Assembly: GCA_003254905.1 (NCBI GenBank)
Contig: QANU01084768.1
Location: forward strand, 509 to 64,508
DNA from: Nissolia schottii
Taxonomy: Eukaryota > Streptophyta > Magnoliopsida > Fabales > Fabaceae
Direction of reading: 5' to 3'
Length of the DNA: 64,000 nt
Both the position numbers and the translations under genes were made by a program. The notes under the pieces were generated by a model. That model was not told where the DNA came from. It made no database searches and was given only the letters and a program-made list of their open reading frames with translations. Of this stretch, positions 32,237 through 42,492 are shown in pieces. Position 1 is the stretch's first letter. Each line of letters opens with the position of its first letter.

Positions 32237-35200
32237 TGTATGAGATATTCGAAAGGATGGCTTATTATGGGATATCATCAAATTTGGTCCTATATCTGAC
32301 AAGGAAGCTTCATCAAGGCACTGTTGCTTCTTCCAACAATGTCACAAACTGGGTTGGAACCGTTGGGATAACTCCCATATTAGGTGCCTATGTTGCCGAT
32401 GCTCATCTTGGCCGCTATTGGACTTTTGTCTTTGCCTCCGTTATCTATTTCTTGGTATGTCTTNNNNNNNNNNNNNNNNNNNNNNNNNNNNNNNNNNNNN
32501 NNNNNNNNNNNNNNNNNNNNNNNNNNNNNNNNNNNNNNNNNNNNNNNNNNNNNNNNNNNNNNNNNNNNNNNNNNNNNNNNNNNNNNNNNNNNNNNNNNNN
32601 NNNNNNNNNNNNNNNNNNNNNNNNNNNNNNNNNNNNNNNNNNNNNNNNNNNNNNNNNNNNNNNNNNNNNNNNNNNNNNNNNNNNNNNNNNNNNNNNNNNN
32701 NNNNNNNNNNNNNNNNNNNNNNNNNNNNNNNNNNNNNNNNNNNNNNNNNNNNNNNNNNNNNNNNNNNNNNNNNNNNNNNNNNNNNNNNNNNNNNNNNNNN
32801 NNNNNNNNNNNNNNNNNNNNNNNNNNNNNNNNNNNNNNNNNNNNNNNNNNNNNNNNNNNNNNNNNNNNNNNNNNNNNNNNNNNNNNNNNNNNNNNNNNNN
32901 NNNNNNNNNNNNNNNNNNNNNNNNNNNNNNNNNNNNNNNNNNNNNNNNNNNNNNNNNNNNNNNNNNNNNNNNNNNNNNNNNNNNNNNNNNNNNNNNNNNN
33001 NNNTGGGTTGGAACCGTTGGGATAACTCCCATATTAGGTGCCTATGTTGCCGATGCTCATCTTGGCCGCTATTGGACTTTTGTCCTTGCCTCCGTTATCT
33101 ATTTCTTGGTATGTCTTCATTTCTATCACATTTGAATTTCCCTTGTTCTTTTAAAAATATCATAGTATACTATGCATGGTAACAAAAAGTTATATTAGGT
33201 ACAAAAGCGTAATTGTGTGTGGGTATTTAGTGTGAAGTATAATTTTTCTTTTGCTTATAAATGTTCATTGGATTTCTTCAACTGTAAAATGAGAACAATG
33301 TTTTTTGGACAACATTTTACAAGGTCACCATAGTGTCACCATAAATTGTTTATACAAATACATTAGGTGGGTCCCATGTCGTGAGTGCCGTATACCTGGA
33401 TAAGACTCCATAGTCTAAAGGAATATGGAATTTTCCCCAAAATCATTATCATATAATCAAAGATATATGGAATTTTGTTCTCAATCTTGAAGACTATAAA
33501 AAGTCATACATTGACGATGTATAATACTCTACTGACTAATCAATTAGTTTGACCATGAATTTAATCACAGCTAGTTTGAGTCTCTTTGTAACCTCTTTAA
33601 CTCATTTTGAGTTTAAATAAATGGAGACGAACTTACTGAAGAAAAAAAAATTTGTAATTTGAAAAACATTTATACATATATATACATATATATTTATACA
33701 ATAACAAAATTGTGATGCATCATCATGAAATAGATATATCACGCTAAATAATGTTGTGTAATTTTTGGCCCCGATTCTTAAATTTTGAGTATAACATTAA
33801 TTGCTTATGCGATAAATATGTAACATTAACACGAGGATCAAGAAAGCACCAATTCACGCTGTTGATGATATAAGACACACGAAATCATTCAATTTCCTTA
33901 TGTACTAACGACCAATCATACTAAAGACAGCTAACCTTGACTTTTTTAGAATGGCATAAAGTCCTAACTATTTATATACCTAAAACTATATGAAGAATAG
34001 TACAAGATTTTACTCTATAATTTTAGTTGACGCTGTGTATGAACATATTTATATACAACTAACCAATAAAGTTTAGCACAATTAGTAGATGATTAATTAG
34101 GTTATTTAAGCATTTGGTCACTTGTTTGATTCCTATTAATGTGTATGAAATAGGCTTTGTTGATAGAGATATACCCACTTCAGTGATCTCTAAGCCTCGA
34201 AGAAAAATTAGTCGTTGTCAGTGGCGGACACACACAACTAACAAATGGGGAGTCCAGTGCATACATCAAACTTAATGGGTGATTATAGTAATTACGTAGA
34301 GAAAGATAGATTTTAAAAAAAGATATGATTAAGGGATAGTTATTTTGACTCAACTCTTTTATCTTTACTATTTAATGAAGAAGTTGGATTGAAATAACTA
34401 CCTTTTTAGTCATATTTATTTACAAAATTACCCTTTGTAATTACCTATTTAATTTTTCATGTGAGTAGTTTTATTAAATTTTTTTAAATATTTTGACATT
34501 ATCACTTTATTTTTAAAATTTCACTTTGTCTACATAAGGTCACCCCCACTTACTAGTCGTAGCAGTAAAGATATCACACTTTCTAGATGATGAAGAAGGA
34601 AAGTGCGACCGTCACCGCTGGGTCGCTGGCATGTGGCATTCATTTCATTTCATTTCATACTTCCAACTCTGATTCGTAATGCAACTAAGATACAGTAGCA
34701 TTTTCTAATAAAAATAAAAATAAAATATAATAGAATTTTTGTTAGTGTCTTCATGGAGTCAACTCTTTTTTATTTTTTTAGTTTTACTTTTTCATATGGG
34801 ACTTCATTGAGTCAAGTCTATTTTTTGTTTTACGCATCTCATTATATTTTTGAGAAATAGTAGATGAATAACACTTTTAAATAATAATAAAATAAACAAT
34901 AATAAAAAAATAAAAATAATGTGGAATCTATTAGTTTTTCATCTCTTGTAAAACATATTAATTTCGTCTTTTTCTTATTATCCATCTTATTATTGGTAAA
35001 AAATGTTGTTTACCTAAGATTTATCTTGCGGATTTGACCTTAATGTGGAGCTAGGTCATGGCTGGCGTCATGCTGTCTAGTTCAGGATGAGTTTCTTAGG
35101 GTCAAAGCCAATAGCGATTAGTTATTTTAGGTCAATTATTTTATGGCCATAACGGGATTTTTACATTTTGGATTTGGTTCATTATGTCTAAGGCTGTCAA

Positions 35201-37905
35201 AATGGATTCGGTCTGTTTACCCGATTAAATGGATAGAGTTTACATGTAAAAAATAGGCCCGCAAAAATTTTAAAAAATTAGACTGGCCTGATTAAGCCTG
35301 GCCCGTTTGGCACGCAGACCGGCCCGTGAGCCCGTGAAAAATTTTTAATTTTTTTAAAAAAATAAACGGGCTAGCGAGCAGCCCGTTTAGGCCCACAGAC
35401 CGACCATAAACTAGCCGTACCCTAAAAATATGCATATTCTTGACCCAGCCCGTTTAGGTCTGCAGGCCTAAATGGGCGGGGCATAAACGGTGCTTGCCCG
35501 CCCGTTTTGACAGCCATAGTTATGTCACTGTGAAATCATTTGGACTCATAATTAGCAAGCTACTATTTGGAGTGCATAAGTCATTTCATTTTGGCTTAAA
35601 AGATAAGGTTGATTTAACATGGGTTAATTATTATGGCCATAATTATCACACCAAAATCAAAGCATGCCTTTTAAGTTTGTAGAGTACTTATAGAAATAAC
35701 TTAATTATCCTTTTACCCACCAAAGTGACATAAAATTGAATTTACTTTTTTTTTTAAAATATGAAATTATTTCTTATTAACTATTTAACTATGCTAACCA
35801 TCCCTAGCTAATGAGCGAGTCTTCATTTAAAAAATAATAATGATTAAGAGTAAACACTCAATTTTAGTCATTGATTAATTAAAATATTAAGAGACAAAGT
35901 AATTTTTTGAAATTTGAAAGTCCACTAAAAGTCTCCCGTCATTTAAAATGCAGAATACTTTAATCCTTAAACACAAATAAAATAGGATAATCCAATCTCT
36001 AGCCATATAAAGTTAGGGAATCCAAATTTCGCATACTTAAAAACCAAATTGTCACATATTTTGAATGACAAGCAATCTCAAGTTGACATTTAAATCTCGA
36101 GAGACTATTTTGTGTGTTATCAATTAAATTGAGAATTTTGACATAAATTAAAAGATTTAACTGACAAGTGTTTGACAGAGGACTAAAAGTTAAATAATTT
36201 TAAGTTTTTAAAGCTTTAAATAATTTTAAGTTTTTAAAGCTTTTTAATATATTGAATACTTACAAATGTTACATTTTCAATAAGAAGTTGCAATTTTTTA
36301 ATACCGGTAACATTTGTTAGCACAAAGCAACACCGATCGTAACATTGGAATTGGCAGGGCATGTCTCTGCTCACGCTGTCAGTCTCTCTCCCTGGCCTAA
36401 AGCCACCTCAATGCCACCAAGTTGACGTGACAAAGTGCCAAAAGGCCTCAACACTGCAGCTAGCCGTGTTCTACGGCGCGCTCTACACCCTCGCCATCGG
36501 AAACGGCGGAACCAAGCCCAACATTTCGACCATCGGCGCCGGCCAGTTTGACGATTTCGACCCCGGAGAGAAGAGGCGCAAACTCTCCTTCTTCAATTGG
36601 TGGATGTTCAGTATCTTCGTTGGCACCCTCTTTGCATACACTGTTCTCGTGTACGTACAAGACAATGTGGGTTGGGCCGTTGGGTACGGCATTCCAACCA
36701 TTGGGCTTGCCTTCTCGATCATCGTGTTCTTGATAGGGACACCCTTCTATAGACACAACTTGCCCGCAGGGAGCCCTTTCACCAGAATGGCCAGGGTCCT
36801 TGTGGCGGCTGTAAGGAAATGGAAAGTGCGTCTTCCCTCTGACTCTGGAGAACTGTACGAGCTTGATGCACTAGAGTATGTAAATAAAGGGAAAGTCAGA
36901 ATTTATCCCACTCCAACCTTGAGGTGATTTTTCTAAATTCTATCTCATACGAGTTTACTAATAAAAAGACGTAAATTTATTTGATAAGAGTTTACGAGCT
37001 AACTCGAGAATTTAACAAGCAGGTTCCTGAGCAAGGCGAGCGTCAAAACTTGTTCAAGCACAAGCCCTTGGAAGCTATGCCCAGTCACCCAAGTAGAGGA
37101 GACAAAACAAATGCTGAGAATGATCCCCGTCTTGGTTGCTAACCTCGTCCCCAGCACAATGGTTGCTCAGATAAACACCCTCTTCGTGAAGCAGGGGACC
37201 ACGCTCGACAGACGCATCGGGAGCTTCACCATTCCGCCGGCAAGTTTAGGCGCATTCGTGACCCTGTCCATGCTCGTCTGCGTTGTGCTCTACGACCGCG
37301 TCTTTGTCAGGATCATGCAGAGGCTCACCGGCAATCCCAGAGGAATCACCCTTCTCCAGAGAATGGGAATCGGCCTCGTGATCCACATAGCGATCATGGT
37401 CACCGCGTCCCTGACCGAGAGGCACAGGCTCGCCGTGGCCAGGGAGCACGGGCTGGTTCAAAGCGGAGGGCAAGTTCCTCTGACCATATTCATCTTGCTC
37501 CCCCAATTTGCGCTTATGGGAATCGCCGATGCGTTCTTGGAGGTTGCGAAGATCGAGTTCTTCTACGACCAGGCGCCGGAGAGCATGAAGAGCCTGGGCA
37601 CCTCTTACTCCATGGCCACCCTAGGGATCGGGAATTTCCTCAGCACTTTCCTCCTCTCGACGGTTTCGCGCATCACCAAGGAACACGGGCACCGGGGGTG
37701 GATTTTGAACAACTTGAACGCTTCGCATCTTGACTACTACTACGCCCTTTTGGCGGGGCTGAACGTGCTCAACTTCGTGCTGTTCATGCTCGTTGCGAGG
37801 TTCTATGTGTACAGGGCTGAAGTTTCGGATTCCATGAAGGTTCTTGCGGAGGAGTTGAAGGAGAGGAGAGCCGTTGTGTCGAGCCAAGTGATACCGAGAG
37901 ATTAG
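32237..37905 (+). CDS. NPF5.2/PTR3-like transporter, copy 2 (exons 2-4; first exon not found)
   Basis: Exons are 32237-32454 (218 bp, as in copy 1), 36358-36923 (566 bp) and 37023-37905, all with GT-AG borders and matching phases. The product is nearly the same as copy 1 in its last 450 residues, with the EIFER motif, the FYDQAPESMKS signature and the multi-TM pattern of the NPF family. Intron 3 is shorter (99 bp). Differences of note: the conserved Trp of NWVGTVWITP is Gly here (TGG to GGG), and codons in the last exon are richer in G/C at third positions. An N gap (32464-33003) follows exon 2, and part of exon 2 recurs after the gap. The N-terminal exon is not visible. The last two exons are open, so this is either an intact paralog with a remote first exon or a 5'-truncated copy. 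Confidence 0.88.
32464..33003. other. Assembly gap (540 N) in NPF copy 2
   Basis: The 114 bases before the gap (32350-32463) recur right after it (33004-33117) with one mismatch. The gap is probably two contig ends that overlap, so its true size may be near zero. Confidence 0.85.
33004..33117 (+). other. Repeated part of NPF exon 2 after the gap
   Basis: It repeats the end of exon 2 and its splice donor (exon end at 33108). One base differs (GTCTTTGCC to GTCCTTGCC, Phe to Leu). The following intron sequence matches copy 1, so this contig end is the one that joins the rest of the gene. Confidence 0.8.
35189..35518. mobile_element. hAT-like MITE in NPF copy 2 intron
   Basis: The 330-bp element has terminal inverted repeats TAAGGCTGTCAAAA and, on the other strand, TATGGCTGTCAAAA. 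It is flanked by 8-bp direct repeats ATTATGTC (35181-35188) and GTTATGTC (35519-35526, one mismatch). Copy 1 has the empty site with a single ATTATGTC near 5327-5334. The inside has several GGCCCGTTT/AAACGGGC-like motifs and no coding sequence. An 8-bp duplication is typical of hAT elements. Confidence 0.88.
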
Positions 37906-39741
37906 GTGTGATTTGGTGATTGGACGGTTGGGAAGGGAAATAATAATTAGCAGCCAAATATGTCTGAACTGATACGTGTGGTCTTTGACATGGTTTTGGT
38001 CACTGGATGATGATGATTTATTTGAGTTATAGCTGGTTTTAATAGAGTCTTTAGTGACTGTCTGTGTGATCATGTTTAGGTATTAACACCTTCTTGTCTT
38101 AGAGAATAATGATGACATGGATCATGAAGGAAACAAGGTTGGAGAAGGGAACATTTGATGCTCTTTATTTCCAGCTACTACCCAAATGTCAATTACTTTT
38201 ATTATTTGGCTTTATAAATATGTGTAACTTTGATATTATGGCAGCGTTTAGGAAACTTTTTTCTCTAAAGTGACATTCCATTATTTGAACTTTTGACACT
38301 ACAAATAAAGTTTGTCTACAAATGCAATCCTTTTTTCATCCATTCATCAATTTTGGGTACACATTTAGTACACTAATGGGTTCTTTTTCATAATGCACAC
38401 TTCGGCAAGTGTGCTGGGTCTCACTATGAGAAAACCATCTTATACGAATGGAATTTTTAATGGGTACCTTTTGTCGCAAATTTTGACAAATTTGAATGGT
38501 CAAATTTATTAAAAATGTCAGCAAAGAACTACTAATTATTTATGCCGTCCGTATACTAATGGATATTTCGGTTGACACAATAAAAATTATTTTTTAATTA
38601 TTTCTAATATTATTGAAGAAATTTTGATTATCGAAAGCTGTCAGAATTCGAATTTTCGCATTGGGAATAAATTATCGCTTTCTTGAAATGCAAGATTTCA
38701 TTAAAATTTGGTATTGACAGGCTTGGATGCAAAATCTGTTGGTAGCATTAGGTTAAGAAGACGTAGCTCCCTCATTTCTTCTTCCCTTCACTGCGCCTCA
38801 CTCTTTCTCTAGTGATTCGCTACCACCGTGTAGCAACCTGAATTTTCATAATAAAGATTAGCTCATTACATATGAGTAATCAAATAGGAATATACACTTA
38901 ACCTTAATTTTAGGAGATTTGCCAAAAGACAATATGAGTCAAAGATTAATAGAAAGTCAACTTTTGGCCCAAAAGGCCAATTTGATAATTATAAGAAAGA
39001 GTATAATTTCTCATAAAATAATACTCTTATTAATTATTAAAATTATAACCTATATTATTTAGAGCCTCGATAATAATTTATTATTAATATTAAAGTTATA
39101 AGATAAAATATTTAAGTTAAAATATTTATTAAAGGTAATAATTATTATATAAAGATAAAATAAGATTTATCACAAATAATATATTTAAAGAGATAATTAG
39201 AATCATAGAATAAATTATTAAGAGTAAATATAATATTTTATCATCTTTAGTTATCTATAATAATAGTGAACATAATATGTTATTATTCATAATTATTTAT
39301 ATTGATACTAAGGATTGTTATTTTGATAATTATATTGTAGGGTAAAATTCTTTTTTGGTTTCATAATTATATTCAATTAATCACTTTGGTCTCGTACTTT
39401 TAAAAACATTTAATTTGCTCTCACCACTAAAAAGCACCTTATTCCAGTGGATTTTGTTAAATTACCAGTGAATTTAACATTTTTTGGAGAATTTTGCATC
39501 AGAAAATATCCATATATATATATATAGTGTTGGAAATGTGCTTACGGTAGATATTGCATTCGCCGATTTTGATGAGAATTATCTGGCAGTAATAATTTAG
39601 GGGAGGCTGTGTTTTCTAACTCATTATTGGTAGACAAATTCATAGGTAGTTGTCAATAATAAAAGAAAATATATTTCAAATATCGATGGATTTCTCCGTC
39701 AATAGAGTATAATAATTTTTAGAAATAAATATTGAAAATGA
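37906..39741. other. 3' flank of NPF copy 2; no gene seen
   Basis: It matches the copy 1 flank except for about 440 bp of AT-rich sequence near 39030-39470 that copy 1 lacks. The minus-strand frame at 38336-38524 parallels one in copy 1 but has no recognisable domain. Confidence 0.55.
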
Positions 39742-39966
39742 TGTTAAACATTGTGGATAAACGGGCAAAGGGACACCAAAAAAATATAGTAGAAAGATAG
39801 AAAATAGAGAAATAACAATTGTATTATCTGAGGTGTTCTTCTTTGCATAGGAGGTTGAGCCTATTTATATTCTGAAGACTCAACGGCCAAAATAAATTAC
39901 AATCAATTTAAAAGATTATAATTAAATCAAATCATTTACAATCATTAACATAAATTATTCTTAACA
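39742..39966. mobile_element. Small LTR-like insertion (candidate solo LTR)
   Basis: About 225 bp begin TGTTAAACATTG and end TTCTTAACA, with a TATA-like CTATTTATATT in the middle. The sequence is absent at the matching site of copy 1 (near 9426-9430). ATGA is found on both sides (39738-39741 and 39966-39969), giving a 4-bp duplication or a diverged 5-bp one. The ends fit an LTR, but no internal part is present. Confidence 0.5.
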
Positions 39967-40209
39967 TGAAGCAGCACGCCTTCTGTATTGTTTCATATCT
40001 CCATTACTTGGACTTTCAACTATTGGACTTTGAATACATTGCTTTGCTCTTTTGGTCCTTCTATCTAGGAGAAGAGATCTCAATATTTCGTTGATATTTA
40101 AATGTACCGACACCACTTTGATATGAGCACATGGAAGACCAAGTGACTCAAATCGCATATAGGAACATTTAAATTCCATGTCATCTGGGTAATATGCAAC
40201 ACACCAACT
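39967..40209 (-). pseudogene. FAR1 C-terminal fragment in duplication copy 2
   Basis: Minus-strand translation gives CVAYYPDDMEFKCSYMRFESLGLPCAHIK, the SWIM zinc-finger region of a FAR1-like protein. Here the C-A-H of the finger is intact, whereas copy 1 has Y-A-H. It is cut off at 40209, where the duplication ends. Confidence 0.8.
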
Positions 40210-40358
40210 CAAGAGGACGGTCCCACGACATGTGAAGGAGAATGATGAACAAGCCAAGTGACGCAAGAGGACGCCACCCAGGAGCATAAGAGAATCTCCC
40301 AATCCCCTCATGCATTAACAACGATGGTATGACTGATTGTATGTGGACGTGTGTGTAT

Positions 40359-40395
40359 GTATGTATGTATGTATGTATATATATGTATATATGTA

Positions 40396-40439
<44 letters not shown>
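40359..40439. repeat. (GTAT)n/(GT)n microsatellite
   Basis: TATG units followed by about 20 GT units. A frame through it is an artefact of the repeat. Confidence 0.95.
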
Positions 40440-40440
<1 letters not shown>

Positions 40441-40602
40441 CACGAGGGCCCGTTCCGACTGCACTAAGTACGTTAATAATAAAGAAGCTCGATAAGGAAC
40501 CCTACACCCTAGGGAAAAGATTAGTTCACCTGGACATTTAGTAATTTAGATAAAGCCGCTCCGGATTAGCAAGATTAAAACTGAACTAGAATTATAGGCT
40601 GC

Positions 40603-41128
40603 ATGACACGTAGATATCTCCAGAGCGACCTAGATCATAACCAAGCCAAAAGAAGATTAGGAACCCTTATAGATGCCCACTGGGAACGCATGGTTCTCAC
40701 CCCACTTGCTTGTGATGCCAGATGTCAGGATTTGTACGAGCCATGGGATCCACGCCAGCCACTCCGATTATTTTGGATGAAGACGGGGAGGAGTCTCCAC
40801 TGCACGAGAAAGACGTCGAGGTGGACCCAAACTCTCTACCTCCCCAACGGTTGTCCTGTTATCGTCTAGGACTAAGGAAAAGGGTGAACCCGTTCTTCAG
40901 ACGGCGCCTCGCCCCGCGCACTCACGACGCTAAGGCTGGACCTTCCACCGCACACCAGGACCTACCCATGATCCCCTAGACTTCCCGGGAGGTGGATGAG
41001 GACGAGGACTCCCCAGTCTTGGACTCTCCTGCATCCACCAGTGATGACTCTGAAGAGGAAGACAACATGGAGCTCGACTCTGACAAATAGGAGGAAGATC
41101 CGAACGAAGACTCTAAAGAAGACTAGTG
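40603..41128 (+). pseudogene. Remnant of an acidic coding region, unrecognised
   Basis: The frames 40603-40720 (KRRLGTLIDAHWERMVLTPL) and, after a frame change, 40722 onward (TPIILDEDGEESPLHEKD...) continue through a stop at 40977 into a very acidic tail (VDEDEDSPVLDSPASTSDDS, EEEDNMELDSD) up to about 41128. The composition is GC-richer than its surroundings. A Ser/Asp/Glu-rich tail of this type occurs in extra proteins of some plant retrotransposons, but I cannot assign it. It is clearly broken. Confidence 0.35.
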
Positions 41129-42492
41129 ATAGACTAGCAGGGTATTCTTTGGTTGTATGTATCTAAGTGTAAGACTGAAAGAGGTGCATGTAATATGTGA
41201 ATGATATATATATATATATATATTGCTTTGTCTAAATGGGGCCAATTACGTGCAATTATTCTTCATTGTTGACTATGCTATAATGTAATTGTCGCGGAGG
41301 ACTATCGAGACTCTATAGGGCTTTACCGCTTTGTTGTACCTACATAGTTGTTCACGCGTGGCTCCTACTTGTGAATATAGTTAATTATGTAAGAGTTTTC
41401 TTTAAACTGGTCCATATTTTTGCATTAAGCTATTTTTCAAGGTATAGGGACTGAGAGTAATCCCAACCGAAGTAGAACACAACCCTATGAACAAGATTTA
41501 CGACTATAGCGTGAAACTGCAAGTAAGGGTGTTTCACCACTCACCTTAACATGGTTGACCGCTAAGGAGCACTAAGCTGAGAGCTCCTAACACACCCTAC
41601 AAGGAGGCTCTGCTTCCCCACAAATAGAAGACGAGAGAAAGAAAAGAAATTAAAACATAACTGAAGCGAAAAATCTCACAAAAGTGTGACCTCTCAAGCT
41701 CTAGAGTGAATTAGCAAGTCTAAACACTCACGGAAAGTTTCTATATATAAGGGGAGGAGTAGACGCCCTTTTATAGCTGCAAATGATGTGAGACAGATTT
41801 CCCAACGTGCTGCAGCGCTCCCTGGGTGCTGCAGGGCGCCCACACACTGTGTCACTACAGCGTGCCTAGTGTGCTACGATGCGGTAGCTTTGCTATCTCG
41901 CATCTCGCGTGAGATGTACTCTATGGCTTGCGCGAGACGTACCTTCTCTCTTTTTTTTCTCTCTTCTAAGAGTCATCACACAACTTTTTTTTTCTTAAAA
42001 GAACTTGATTTGAGTTTTTTTTTCTAGTACAACTATCTATTTAAAGTTCAGTGTACAAACCTATCGCTAGAGTTGACGTTGTGCATTGCAAAAATGTTTA
42101 AATTGGTTCTCATTAATTAAAACTCATGATTTTGTGTAGATTTTTAGATTTGTTGAATTTAACCCTTTAATCTAACTTGTGTAACATGAAGAACTTGATT
42201 TGTGATTTTTTTGCTAGTAGATCTATTTGGAGTTAGGGTCCAAATCAGCCCCCATATGTTGTTCATGTGGAATCAAAAACTTAAGACTTTTCCCACAGCA
42301 AACCTTGAAATTTCGCCTAGCTTCTTTACTATGTTTGAGTTAACATATTGAATTTGCTTTATGGAAGAAAAGAAACTTATTTCTACTTCATGTGATAGGC
42401 TCACTAGTCCATCAAAGTTACGTGCAAAATGCTGCCTCCTTAAATTGTGATTCATCACATGTTTACATATGTTGAAATATCACATTGCTTAG
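41129..42492. other. Repeat-like DNA without a recognised gene
   Basis: It contains a TA run (41207-41222), a TATA-like sequence TATATATAAGGGGAGG near 41742, and a GC-rich stretch with CTGCAG repeats and CTCGCG-type motifs (41800-41945). A retrotransposon LTR is possible but no border was found. Confidence 0.35.

Larger units (their letters stand above)
30216..40209 (+). repeat. Segmental duplication, copy 2
   Basis: This is colinear with copy 1 (13-9670). It starts at TTCTCTCTTCTCTCCTC and ends at CACACCAACTCAA inside the FAR1 sequence, after which the two copies are unrelated. It lacks the 1283-2488 block and the SINE, and has its own insertions (hAT-like MITE at 35189, 225-bp LTR-like insertion at 39742). 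Confidence 0.9.

Noticed and set aside
32194-33182. Long frames across the N gap
   Set aside because: Most of their length is unknown sequence.
40329-40541. Frame through the GTAT/GT microsatellite
   Set aside because: Its content is an artefact of the simple repeat.
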